Source: Spirochaetia bacterium
GTDB taxonomy: Bacteria; Spirochaetota; Spirochaetia; Treponematales; Breznakiellaceae
Assembly (NCBI GenBank): GCA_026002025.1
Contig: BOAU01000002.1
Location: forward strand, 13,350 to 77,349
Direction: 5' to 3'
Length of the DNA stretch: 64,000 nucleotides
Below are positions 33,158-40,619 of this stretch, in pieces. The number at the start of each line of letters is the position of its first letter. Positions within the stretch are counted from its first letter, which is position 1. Position numbers and translations under genes: made by a program. The notes below the pieces were generated by a model. That model did no database searches and was not told where the DNA came from. It saw nothing but the letters and a program-made list of their open reading frames with translations.

Positions 33158-33307
33158 TCAAACAGCAAAATAGCAATACGGAGAGGAAAGCTGTCCTTCA
33201 CACAAAAGGATATGGGCCCGCTCTTTAAGATAAGAATCCAGTACAGGAACACCGCAGGAAAAAGCAGTTTTCTGATACTCCGGGCGCAATTCAGAAAATA
33301 CAGGCAT
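33158..33307 (-). pseudogene. Truncated GNAT (TacT-like) toxin
   Basis: 49 residues beginning MPVFSELRPEYQKTAFSCGVPV and continuing VLDSYLKERAHI. The pattern F-x-CG-x-x-x-LD-x-YL-x-x-RA is the opening of GNAT acetyltransferase toxins of the TacT/AtaT kind, which are about 160 residues. Here the frame stops after 49 codons, and the acetyl-CoA-binding core is missing. It starts right after the DUF1778 antitoxin stop, the usual order. A deletion has most likely inactivated it. Confidence 0.72.
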
Positions 33308-33310
33308 TCT

Positions 33311-33628
33311 TCATTTCCTGTGATCTATTTTTGCATTTTTATAATCCCGCATAGCTTTGGTAATTGCCTTGTTTGGTTTTGGCGGATTTTCAAGTGTGGT
33401 GACAATATCCAAAGAAGCCTCCGGGGATAAAATTAATATTTCTATTTCCTGCATGGTTTTGGCCCGTTCCCTGATAACCGCTTCAGCCCGTTCACGGGCA
33501 ACGGATAATAAAAAACCTGTGCGGGTCTGATTAAGCAGCCCCGCCGCCGTATCAATTACATGGCGGGTATAATCATCATCAAAGCGGATAGTGGTTGCAT
33601 TTTGCTGCCGGTTCGCTGTACTTGCCAT
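33311..33628 (-). CDS. DUF1778 antitoxin, TacA-like
   Basis: 105 residues. The N-terminal ribbon-helix-helix (NATTIRFDDDYTRHVIDTAAGLL) and the conserved FLLSVARERAEAVI followed by ILSPEA are landmarks of the DUF1778/TacA antitoxin group. The long tail ends in the basic KNAKIDHRK. GGAG lies 8 bases before the ATG. A promoter with an operator-like repeat lies upstream. Its toxin partner is broken (previous entry), so the protein may now serve only as a DNA-binding regulator or cross-neutralise another toxin. Confidence 0.85.
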   Translation of the reverse strand: MASTANRQQNATTIRFDDDYTRHVIDTAAGLLNQTRTGFLLSVARERAEAVIRERAKTMQEIEILILSPEASLDIVTTLENPPKPNKAITKAMRDYKNAKIDHRK

Positions 33629-33636
33629 GTCAAAAA

Positions 33637-33689
33637 CTCCAAAAAAATAGATATATCTATAATATATCGCTATGATATATATTTGTCAA
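33637..33689 (-). promoter_or_regulatory. Promoter/operator of the DUF1778 antitoxin
   Basis: On the - strand: TTGACA at 33689-33684, a 17-bp spacer, TATATT at 33666-33661. The sequence includes an inverted repeat TATATC...GATATA across the -10 region and an AGATATATCT palindrome between it and the GGAG ribosome-binding site at 33640-33637. This is a good candidate for autoregulatory operators. Confidence 0.65.
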
Positions 33690-33732
33690 GGCCAAAGATT
33701 TCAAAAATATTTTTTCTGCCTTATTCCAATTT

Positions 33733-35019
33733 TTATTTTTCACCAGTAATGAATTCCCGCAGCTGTCCGGCGGTTTTCTCATCCACACGGGCTTCAACAG
33801 TAATACTGTTGCCTTCATAACTTTCCGAAAGGACCTGTCCGCTGCGGTGGAGCAGGCTTGCAAGATCGGTACGATCCGGGGGGAAGCGGAAACAAAGGGC
33901 GCTCCCTGACAGAAGTTCTTCCATCTTTGCGCTAAGTTCCGCAAGGCCCCGGCGGTCCACGGCGGAAACGGGGATGCTGCCGGGATAACGCCGCATGAGG
34001 TTTTCCAACACATCAGGCGAAGTGACGCGGTCGATCTTGTTCAGCACGGTGATCATGGGAATCTTGTCCGCCCCCAATTCACCCAAAACTGAAAGGGTGG
34101 TTTCGTAGAACTTCTCCGCATCGGGATCGGATGCGTCAAGGACATTGATCAGGATGTCCGCAAGGCTGGCTTCTTCAAGGGTGGAATGGAAGGCTTCGAT
34201 CAGAGCGTGGGGCAGGCGGCGGATAAAGCCCACGGTATCCACCAGCAGCACCGGGAGACCCTTCCGCAGTTCGTAGCGGCGGCTTGCGGCATCCAGGGTG
34301 GCAAAAAGTTTGTCCTCCGCCAAAAGACCCGCACCGGTAAGGGCGTTCATCAGGGAAGATTTACCGGCGTTGGTATAGCCCACCAGGGCGCAGAGGGGAA
34401 TCCCCTGGCGCTCCCGCTGTTTCCGCTGGACCATGCGCTGACGGCGGACATCTTTCAGTTCTTCTTCCAATCGGTGTATCCGCTGTTCTACCAGGCGGCG
34501 ATCCGTTTCCAGCCGGGTCTCCCCGGCACCCTTGTTGCCGTAACGGCCGCCCCGCTGACGGCTCAGGTCAATGTACTTATGGCTTAAGCGAGGCAAAGAA
34601 TAATTCAACTCCGCAAGATGCACCTGGAGTTCCGCCTCACGGGTCACGGCCCGGTCCGCAAAGATACGGATGATCAGCTCCTGGCGATCCACCGCGGGAA
34701 TGCCCGAGAGTTTTTCCCAGTTCCGCTGCTGGGAAGCACTGGGATTCCAGTCAAAAATGAAGCAGTCCGCTTCGATTTCAGCGGCCCGGTCAACAAATTC
34801 CTGGGCCTTCCCGGTTCCCATGCCGAATTTCGGTGCATGTTCCCGGACGGTCACGATTTCCTGGGCAACAATCTCCAGGTCCAGGGTGTGTACCAGCCCG
34901 GCAAGTTCACGGGCAATGGAATCGGCCTCTTCCTTCCCGGCGGCGCCGCTGCCCGCCTCCAGCAAACTGACCAGAAAGGCCCGCTTCCGTTTTTCCGCTG
35001 TCTCGTGGGTTTTTGCCAT
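33733..35019 (-). CDS. hflX: GTPase HflX
   Basis: 428 residues. An N-terminal HflX domain (1-190) contains the glycine-rich VREHAPKFGMGTGKAQEF. The helical linker LRRLEEELKDVRRQR-like region leads to the G domain: GYTNAGKSSLMNALTG (G1), DTVGFIRRLPHALIEAF (G3) and NKIDRV (G4). HflX is a ribosome-splitting GTPase used under heat stress. The last 60 residues hold a small C-terminal domain. No overlap with neighbours: the antitoxin promoter lies on one side and a small divergent gene on the other. Confidence 0.95.
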   Translation of the reverse strand: MAKTHETAEKRKRAFLVSLLEAGSGAAGKEEADSIARELAGLVHTLDLEIVAQEIVTVREHAPKFGMGTGKAQEFVDRAAEIEADCFIFDWNPSASQQRNWEKLSGIPAVDRQELIIRIFADRAVTREAELQVHLAELNYSLPRLSHKYIDLSRQRGGRYGNKGAGETRLETDRRLVEQRIHRLEEELKDVRRQRMVQRKQRERQGIPLCALVGYTNAGKSSLMNALTGAGLLAEDKLFATLDAASRRYELRKGLPVLLVDTVGFIRRLPHALIEAFHSTLEEASLADILINVLDASDPDAEKFYETTLSVLGELGADKIPMITVLNKIDRVTSPDVLENLMRRYPGSIPVSAVDRRGLAELSAKMEELLSGSALCFRFPPDRTDLASLLHRSGQVLSESYEGNSITVEARVDEKTAGQLREFITGEK

Positions 35020-35058
35020 GGTAAAAAGATAGGTTTTAATCTAGACTGTGTCTACATT

Positions 35059-35307
35059 ATGAATGAGATGAACAGCACGGGGCTTATTGAAGTGTCCCGG
35101 AAGGGTATGGCCTTGTTTTCCCGGCCCTTCCTCTTTATGTCGAATCAGCGCCCCAAAATCCTCAAAGCCCTGGAGGATGATGTCATTCAGGAACGGGACG
35201 GGGTTCATTTTATCAGCGACAGTGTTTTTGAGTTCGGCAAAGATATGGAAAAAAATCTGAACAGCGAATTTAAGAATTTGGTAGATTCGGTATTGATGCA
35301 GAAATGA
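35059..35307 (+). CDS. Small conserved-looking hypothetical protein
   Basis: 82 residues starting at ATG 35059; later ATGs at 35068 and beyond are possible. The sequence (STGLIEVSRKGMALFSRPFLF, then RDGVHFISDSVFEFGKD) gives a soluble, mostly helical protein with no recognised domain. It is divergent from hflX and ends 46 bp from slyD. The protein is probably real because codon use and length are reasonable, but no function can be given. Confidence 0.55.
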   Translation: MNEMNSTGLIEVSRKGMALFSRPFLFMSNQRPKILKALEDDVIQERDGVHFISDSVFEFGKDMEKNLNSEFKNLVDSVLMQK

Positions 35308-35352
35308 AACGCCGGCGGCCTTCCATGGCGTACCGGTGTTTATTCAATGTGA

Positions 35353-35895
35353 TTAAGAATGATCCCCGCCGCAACCCCCGCACCCATCGCAGTCTTCGTG
35401 TTCATGCCCTTCGTGGCCATGATGATGCCCATGGGAGTGAACGTGGCCGTGGGCCAGTTCTTCCGCATTGGCTTCCCGGACGGCGGCAACAATGACATCA
35501 AAATTCAGGTCCAGGCCGGCCAGGGGGTGGTTGCCGTCTATGGTCACCTGCTCGCCGTCCACCTTGGTGACGGTCACTACCCGGTAACCGTCGGGGGTCT
35601 GGGCTTCAAACTGCATGCCCTCTTCCACGGCTTCGGCCCCGTCGAAACGGTCCAGGGGCACCGTGGTCACGAGTTTGTCGTCCCGCAGGCCGTAGGCGTC
35701 CGCGGCAGGAACTTTTACATTGAGTTTATCGCCCTGGGCCTTGCCTTCCAGAGCCCGTTCAAGGCCGGGGATGATATTCTCATGCCCGTGGAGATATTCC
35801 AGCGGGTCCGCGCCTGATGTGGTATCAAGCAGTTGATCCTTATCATCCTTGAGGGTGTAGTCGATGCTGACTACCCGGTTTTTCGCTATGTTCAT
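35353..35895 (-). CDS. slyD: FKBP-type peptidyl-prolyl isomerase SlyD
   Basis: 180 residues. The FKBP domain (NRVVSIDYTLKDDKDQLLD, then NIIPGLERALEG, then YGLRDDKLV) holds an inserted IF chaperone flap (residues 70-120). A His-rich metal-binding tail (HGHVHSHGHHHGHEGHE) ends in Cys/Gly (DGCGGCGGDHS). SlyD acts as a folding helper and nickel/zinc carrier. The HxHxH tail with two cysteines is longer than in many homologues. It is preceded by a start at 35895 and lies next to ygiQ on the same strand. Confidence 0.95.
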   Translation of the reverse strand: MNIAKNRVVSIDYTLKDDKDQLLDTTSGADPLEYLHGHENIIPGLERALEGKAQGDKLNVKVPAADAYGLRDDKLVTTVPLDRFDGAEAVEEGMQFEAQTPDGYRVVTVTKVDGEQVTIDGNHPLAGLDLNFDVIVAAVREANAEELAHGHVHSHGHHHGHEGHEHEDCDGCGGCGGDHS

Positions 35896-35932
35896 TGTTC
35901 TTTATAGCATGATACCGGTTTAGGGTAAAGCA

Positions 35933-37849
35933 TTAAAGCCGCCCGATAAGATCTTCCCGCCCTGCTTCCCGCAGGGCTTCGGCAACCAGGCGGCGGTTTT
36001 CGGGATGGTTGAACTGGAGCAGGGCTCGCTGGAGCTTCTTCTCCCGTTCGCCCCGGGCTGCGTAAATCGGCTCCATGGTGCGGGGGTCAAGGCCGGTGCG
36101 GTACATCACCGTGGCGAGGGTACCGGGGGTGGGGTAGAAATCCTGGACCTGGTCGGGGACAAAGCCGCTCTTTTTCATGTACAGGGCAAGCTCCACCGCG
36201 TCCTCCAGCCCGGAACCGGGGTGGCTGGAAATAAAATAGGGGATAAGGTACTGCTTAAGGCCGAGCCGTTGGTTCACATCGGCGTAGTCCTGCCGGAATT
36301 TTTCGTAGACGGCGGCCCCGCTTTTCCCCATGGCGGCCAGCACCGGCGCAGAGACATGCTCCGGGGCCACCTTGAGTTGGCCGCTGACGTGGTACTTGCA
36401 AAGATTTTCAAGGAATTCCTTGCCATGTTGCTTGTCCATTTCCAGAAAGTCAAAACGGATGCCGGATCGGATAAAGATTTTTTTGATGGGGCCGGGCGTT
36501 TTTTTACCCGGCGCGGCGCCGGAAATGGTGCCTGATACCTTTTCGCGCAGGTCGGCCAATGCCCTGAGATAGGGCCCGTGATCCGGCCGCAGTTCCGGGC
36601 AGGGCTCGGGGAAGAGGCATTCCCGGCGGGAACAGAAGGCGCCCCGCTCCTGCTTTTTGCAGCCGGGGCCGTAAAAGTTGGCGGTGGGGCCCCCCACATC
36701 GTGGATATAGCCCTTAAAGCCGGGCAATGCGGTGAGAGCCGCTGCCTCCCGGCAAAGACTTTCCACGCTGCGGGAACTGACCGCCCGGCCCTGATGGAAG
36801 GTGATGGCGCAGAAGGAACAACCCCCGAAACAGCCCCGGCTGCTCACCAGAGAAAAGGAGGTTTCCGTCAGGGCGGGTATGCCGGTCACCCCGTACTTGG
36901 TATGGGCACGGCGGGTAAAAGGCAGCTCGTAAATCCGGTCCAGTTCAGCGGTTTTGAGGGGAAAGGCCGGGGGATTCTGTATCACCCAGCGATCCCCATC
37001 GTTCAATTCGGCTAAAATCTGACCGGTTTCAGGGTCGGCGTTGTGTTTTTGGAGCATGAAGTGCTCGGCGTAGGCGCGAAGAGAGGCAGGATCGGTCCCT
37101 TTCACCGCTTCGTAATCCGGGAGGCGGACAAAACCGGCGGCGGCATGGTGTTTTGCCGGTGATTTCTGCCCCGCAGAGGTCTCATTTTGAAAATTTGCCG
37201 GATAATCCCCGTGAAAGCGGATGCAGGTCCCCCGGACATCCCGGATGGCGGCGATTTTTTCCCCTGCGGCAAGGCGGTGGGCAATTTCCAGAATCGGCGT
37301 TTCACCCATGCTGTAAACCAGGATGTCCGCCTTGGAATCCAGCAGGATGGACCGGCGGACCGTATCGGACCAGTAGTCGTAATGGGCAAAACGGCGGAGG
37401 CTCGCCTCAATGCCGCCAATGATCACCGGCACATCCTTGTAGGCGGAGCCAAAGGTATGAATGGCGGCGCGGATTCCTTCAACGTATTTCAGGGTAGCCC
37501 GGTCGGGGCGGGAACCGGCTTTGCCGCCTGGGGAATAGGCGTCATCAGAACGGGGCTTTTTGGCGGCGGTGTAGTTGGCAACCATGGAATCCATGTTGCC
37601 CGCCCCTACCAGAAAGCCAAGCCGGGGACGGCCTAAAACAGTATAGGATGAAGGATTTTTCCAATCAGGCTGGGGGATGATCCCCACCCGGTACCCGGCG
37701 GCTTCAAGGACCCGGGAAATCAGGGCCGCCGCAAAGGAAGGATGATCAACATAGGCATCGGCGGAGACAAAGATAAAATCGCAGGATTCCCAGCCCCGAG
37801 CCGCCATGTCCTGACGGTTCAGGGGCAGAAATTCAGTATTAGACCCCAA
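35933..37849 (-). CDS. ygiQ: YgiQ-family radical SAM protein
   Basis: 638 residues. The N-terminal region (SCDFIFVSADAYVDHPSF) is the usual YgiQ start. The radical SAM cluster motif is in SSRGCFGGCSFCAITFHQGR (CX3CX2C). FYPTPGTLATVMYRTGLDP near the end is conserved in the family. A second cysteine cluster (CKKQERGAFCSRREC) follows, found in many homologues. Function in the cell is not established for the family. It overlaps nfu by 11 bases at its 5' end. Confidence 0.94.
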   Translation of the reverse strand: MGSNTEFLPLNRQDMAARGWESCDFIFVSADAYVDHPSFAAALISRVLEAAGYRVGIIPQPDWKNPSSYTVLGRPRLGFLVGAGNMDSMVANYTAAKKPRSDDAYSPGGKAGSRPDRATLKYVEGIRAAIHTFGSAYKDVPVIIGGIEASLRRFAHYDYWSDTVRRSILLDSKADILVYSMGETPILEIAHRLAAGEKIAAIRDVRGTCIRFHGDYPANFQNETSAGQKSPAKHHAAAGFVRLPDYEAVKGTDPASLRAYAEHFMLQKHNADPETGQILAELNDGDRWVIQNPPAFPLKTAELDRIYELPFTRRAHTKYGVTGIPALTETSFSLVSSRGCFGGCSFCAITFHQGRAVSSRSVESLCREAAALTALPGFKGYIHDVGGPTANFYGPGCKKQERGAFCSRRECLFPEPCPELRPDHGPYLRALADLREKVSGTISGAAPGKKTPGPIKKIFIRSGIRFDFLEMDKQHGKEFLENLCKYHVSGQLKVAPEHVSAPVLAAMGKSGAAVYEKFRQDYADVNQRLGLKQYLIPYFISSHPGSGLEDAVELALYMKKSGFVPDQVQDFYPTPGTLATVMYRTGLDPRTMEPIYAARGEREKKLQRALLQFNHPENRRLVAEALREAGREDLIGRL

Positions 37850-38063
37850 CGACCGAGGTGACCTGGGGAACTTCCTTTTTGAGGTAGTTTTCGATGCCCA
37901 TTTTGAGGGTCATCTGGGCCATGGGGCATCCCCCGCAAGCGCCGGTCAGCTTGACCGAAACCGTACCATCGTCCGCAAGGGACACGAATTCCACATCCCC
38001 GCCGTCCGCCTGGAGGGAGGGGCGCACATTATCAAGGGCCGATTTAACCTGTTCTTCAAACAT
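37839..38063 (-). CDS. Nfu-type iron-sulfur cluster scaffold
   Basis: 74 residues: a single NifU C-terminal domain. The start FEEQVKSALDNVRPSLQADGG is standard, and TGACGGCPMAQMTLKMGIE has the CxxC pair that holds a bridging [4Fe-4S] cluster. It can deliver clusters to client proteins. Its last 11 bases overlap ygiQ, whose product needs such clusters, which suggests functional coupling. Confidence 0.93.
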   Translation of the reverse strand: MFEEQVKSALDNVRPSLQADGGDVEFVSLADDGTVSVKLTGACGGCPMAQMTLKMGIENYLKKEVPQVTSVVGV

Positions 38064-38083
38064 AATGATCTCCTATATTCTTT

Positions 38084-38920
38084 TTATTTTGTACCAGGAA
38101 TAGCGACGTTCGCCAATTTCCAAAGACTGCTTTGCCAAACTAAACTAACCGGCATACTCGTCATGCCATTTCCAAAAAATTCAGGCTCCAGCCTAAAAAG
38201 CAAACGGCTCCTCGAAGGTTTTCCATTGTTTTTTACACGGGAAAAATCAAAACCAAAATCTATGGGCAAACTGACAAAGGTTTTTCCTTTTATACTTCCC
38301 CCGGGTAAGTATGTAGCTATGTCAGCAGGGAGAAGACTGTCGAGTCCCGCGTCAGAAACAGGGATATGTATTTCAAGGCCGAGACCGCCATAAAGCCATT
38401 CAACCATTGGAATATTAAAATGAACATTAAATGGTATCGTTAAAAACAAACCGGCTTGTATATGAACAACTTCTAAAGCTTTGTCGATTGCGGCCTGCAT
38501 TGCGGAATTTTCATCATCCGCCTCGGTTATGCTTATACTCGTTTTTCCGCCTTTGGTCGCTGCATTGACTTCAGGACCAAACCCTAAGCCGGTGCCTACC
38601 GACATCCAATGGAATATGTAATACTCATAACTTAATCCCAGATTGAGTATCCGTGCGGTGGCATAAAATTTCGGCAAATCTATAGTTGCGGTTACTGAAT
38701 AAGAATAACTCGCTGGATCAACTACAGGGTCAAAGTTCAATGAATCGCCTACATCGCTAAAAGCGCCCAGAGGATCTGTGGTGCTTATCCCTGCGCCCAA
38801 CCAACTCCAATTAAGCCCTAAAAGCATATCCCCTGCGTCATGCTTGTGCACTGCTTCCTGCGCAAATACCCCTCCCGCAATCATCGTTGCGAGAATCAAA
38901 ATCAAAACACTTTTCTTCAC
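38084..38920 (-). CDS. Exported beta-barrel-like protein of unknown function
   Basis: 278 residues from a GTG start at 38920, with GGAGG 6 bases upstream. The signal peptide is MKKSVLILILATMIAGGVFA, followed by QEAVHK. The mature part alternates polar and hydrophobic residues in many short strands (TVTATIDLPKFYATARILNLGLS, VHFNIPMVEWLYGGLGLEIHI in parts), as in outer-membrane or surface barrels of spirochaetes. I do not recognise a named family. It starts from its own promoter (38950-38978). Confidence 0.8.
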   Translation of the reverse strand: MKKSVLILILATMIAGGVFAQEAVHKHDAGDMLLGLNWSWLGAGISTTDPLGAFSDVGDSLNFDPVVDPASYSYSVTATIDLPKFYATARILNLGLSYEYYIFHWMSVGTGLGFGPEVNAATKGGKTSISITEADDENSAMQAAIDKALEVVHIQAGLFLTIPFNVHFNIPMVEWLYGGLGLEIHIPVSDAGLDSLLPADIATYLPGGSIKGKTFVSLPIDFGFDFSRVKNNGKPSRSRLLFRLEPEFFGNGMTSMPVSLVWQSSLWKLANVAIPGTK

Positions 38921-38949
38921 TTTTAGCCTCCAAAACCAATATTTATCCA

Positions 38950-38978
38950 GTTATAATTATAAATACATATTATGTCAA
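38950..38978 (-). promoter_or_regulatory. Promoter of the exported beta-barrel-like gene
   Basis: On the - strand TTGACA at 38978-38973, a 17-bp spacer, TATAAC at 38955-38950. The GGAGG ribosome-binding site follows about 19 bases later. This is close to a sigma-70 consensus and suits a well-expressed surface protein. Confidence 0.65.
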
Positions 38979-38992
38979 TGGCCGTGGTAGCC

Positions 38993-39571
38993 CTACCTGT
39001 AATTCACCACGCTGTTTGCATCTTTCCGCGATGAAGCTGCGCTGACCGCATCGACCCCGGCCTGGACGCGGCCAAGGCGGACCAGGGCCACCGCGCTGTA
39101 CCCCCTGGGGAGGCCAAGCCCGGACTTGAGGTCCCGGTTGACCGCATCCATGGGGCCGGTATAGATCCGGGAGCCGTAACCCAGGGCCTGGGCCGCAAGG
39201 TAGATGCTTTCCGCTGCCAGGGCGCAGTCCAGGATCTGTGAGCCATTGGTTTTTCCATCCCCGGCCGCGGAAATGACGATCAGCACATTGCCCTCCGTAA
39301 TATTTGAAACGATCTGCCGGGCCAGGCTCTGGGTCTGCACTACCGTAAACTGCCAGGGCTGCCGGTTACCGGCGCTTGGAGCGCGGACCCCCGCCTGTAC
39401 GATCAGGTCCAGATCGGCCTTTGGGATCGTTCCCGCAACAAAAGTACGGGCCGCATAGTGGTTCAGAATCGGCCGCAGCCCCGGATTGTTACTTTCCTGG
39501 GCGTCCAGGACGGACACGCCGGAAACACAGAAGACGCAGAGAACCGCAGCGCAGAGGGCAAATTTCTTCAT
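38993..39571 (-). CDS. Exported nitroreductase-family protein
   Basis: 192 residues from the ATG at 39571, with AAGGAAG upstream. The N-terminal MKKFALCAAVLCVFCVSG and VSVLDAQE form a signal peptide of about 26 residues. The mature part is a flavin-type nitroreductase domain: RAPSAGNRQPWQFTVV is the FMN-binding motif, and QALGYGSRIYTGPMD and LPRGYSAVALVRLG follow. Most such enzymes are cytosolic, so an exported copy is unusual. The cargo flavin might be bound before export or in the periplasm. The longer frame upstream of the signal peptide is disregarded. Confidence 0.85.
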   Translation of the reverse strand: MKKFALCAAVLCVFCVSGVSVLDAQESNNPGLRPILNHYAARTFVAGTIPKADLDLIVQAGVRAPSAGNRQPWQFTVVQTQSLARQIVSNITEGNVLIVISAAGDGKTNGSQILDCALAAESIYLAAQALGYGSRIYTGPMDAVNRDLKSGLGLPRGYSAVALVRLGRVQAGVDAVSAASSRKDANSVVNYR

Positions 39572-39634
39572 AAATTCTTCCTTAATAAAAATGATGATTA
39601 ATCCTTGTATACAAGTGTACCTAAGGTCAAGGCA

Positions 39635-39668
39635 TAAAAAAGGGCCCTTCCTGCCGGAGGGCCCCATT
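39635..39668 (-). terminator. Rho-independent terminator after hsp20
   Basis: The stem GGGCCCT pairs with AGGGCCC (39642-39664) around a short loop. The flanks are A-rich on the left (AAAAAA at 39636-39641) and T-rich on the right. Transcribed leftwards from hsp20 (stop at 39690), it reads as a GC-rich hairpin followed by a U-run. The T-run on the other side means it could stop transcription in both directions. Confidence 0.8.
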
Positions 39669-39689
39669 GTTTTTACGAACGGGCGAAGC

Positions 39690-40157
39690 TTATGCGTTGA
39701 TCTGAATCATCCGCTTCTGCGCCTCGGACCGTTTTTTGATTTCCAGGCTCAGGATGCCGTTCTTAAAGGAGGCGGACACCTCGTTGGGATCGGCGTTTTC
39801 CGGCAGCTTGAAGGAACGGCTGAAGGAACTGGTCCGGCGTTCCCGGATAAGGAATGTTTCCTTTGCCTTGTCTGCGTCCTTTTCAAGGGACGCGTCCCCC
39901 TGGTCCGCCTGGCCGGATTCGATGCACAGGGTACCGCCGTCCACGTGGACCTGGATGCCCTTTTCGTCATAGCCGGGAAGGTCCGCTTCCAGCAGGTAGG
40001 AGTCTTCCTTTTCGCGGATATCCACCGCGGGCAGGTGGTTGAAGATCCGGTCCGCGGGGGCCAGGGGGGAATCCCCAAAAAAGGTCTCCAGATACCGGTC
40101 AAAATTGCTCAGGGCACTTTCGATGTTAAACGGGCGGTACAGGGTTACAGTCTTCAT
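39690..40157 (-). CDS. Hsp20/alpha-crystallin small heat-shock protein
   Basis: 155 residues from the ATG at 40157, with GGAGA 6 bases upstream; a frame further upstream is not preferred. The alpha-crystallin domain is in the second half (FSRSFKLPENADPNEVSASFKNGILSLEI, read in blocks), and the N-terminal part carries LPAVDIREKEDSYLLEADLPGY. The protein forms oligomers that hold unfolding proteins. It is the sole gene before the terminator and is preceded by a sigma-54-like promoter. Confidence 0.93.
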   Translation of the reverse strand: MKTVTLYRPFNIESALSNFDRYLETFFGDSPLAPADRIFNHLPAVDIREKEDSYLLEADLPGYDEKGIQVHVDGGTLCIESGQADQGDASLEKDADKAKETFLIRERRTSSFSRSFKLPENADPNEVSASFKNGILSLEIKKRSEAQKRMIQINA

Positions 40158-40272
40158 AATACATCTCCTCTCTGTTCGATGGGCTTGTTTTTTCACCGGA
40201 CCCCGGCCCAACGGGCCTTTATGGCATCCGGGAGGAACCTGGGTTCCAATTCCCATCAACATTGATAAATAA

Positions 40273-40289
40273 GCATGAACCGTGCCAAG
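40273..40289 (-). promoter_or_regulatory. Sigma-54-type promoter upstream of hsp20
   Basis: Read on the - strand from 40289 to 40271: CTTGGCACGGTTCATGCTT. This matches the RpoN pattern YTGGCACGrnnnTTGCW at all but one conserved base (ATGC for TTGC). The GG at 40286-40285 and GC at 40274-40273 are 12 bases apart, as required. The predicted start site is near 40261, leaving a leader of about 100 bases before hsp20. Sigma-54 promoters need an enhancer-binding activator, and palindromes lie further upstream. Confidence 0.65.
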
Positions 40290-40326
40290 TTTGAGCTCAA
40301 GAGCTTCATATTTTTGAATTATTTTA

Positions 40327-40351
40327 TAATTCCTTATAATACAAGGAATTA
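40327..40351. repeat. 25-bp palindrome with 9-bp arms
   Basis: TAATTCCTT (40327-40335) and AAGGAATTA (40343-40351) are perfect inverted arms around 7 bases. It lies about 66-90 bp upstream of the predicted sigma-54 start site, a plausible place for a regulator or bending-protein site. Confidence 0.75.
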
Positions 40352-40558
40352 GCAAAGATCAACGGGAAAGCCGCTTTCTTGAATTTTTCTTACAATAAAT
40401 AATCCGTCATGATAGATTGTATCAAAATAGCCCATGTGTGTTATTTTGGCTTGATACTGTATCAATTTGATACATTTAATAACAAAATTCCCGTAGATCT
40501 GTTTCACGGTAGAAAAATTTCTTTTGTTCTTGCATTTCCTCTGAAGAAGGTTTATCAT
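40349..40558 (-). CDS. Doubtful small hypothetical protein
   Basis: An open frame of 69 residues with many basic residues near the start (MINLLQRKCKNKRNF) and no recognised motif. It is AT-rich and overlaps palindromic elements at 40418-40474 that look regulatory. No ribosome-binding site was found. It may be a chance frame in an upstream region. Confidence 0.2.
   Translation of the reverse strand: MINLLQRKCKNKRNFSTVKQIYGNFVIKCIKLIQYQAKITHMGYFDTIYHDGLFIVRKIQESGFPVDLC
40418..40474. promoter_or_regulatory. Cluster of TTGATAC half-sites (operator or upstream activating sequence)
   Basis: Three half-sites are arranged head to tail and mirrored: TTGATAC-T-GTATCAA-T-TTGATACA at 40451-40474. This yields two overlapping perfect palindromes (40451-40465 and 40458-40474). 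A fourth copy, TGTATCAA, lies at 40418-40425. The cluster sits 146-202 bp upstream of the first ABC permease gene and roughly 160-210 bp upstream of the predicted hsp20 start site. It could bind the GntR regulator of the sugar cluster or a sigma-54 activator. ATCAG/CTGAT inverted repeats continue at 40563-40580. Confidence 0.6.
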
Positions 40559-40619
40559 AACATCAGATAACTGATATCATTAAAACTGATATTCTCTGAT
40601 AATTTGAAGGTGGTATGGT

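Noticed and set aside
34618..35058. Extended N-terminus for the small gene at 35059
   Set aside because: The extension is antisense to hflX, whose GTPase motifs are clear.
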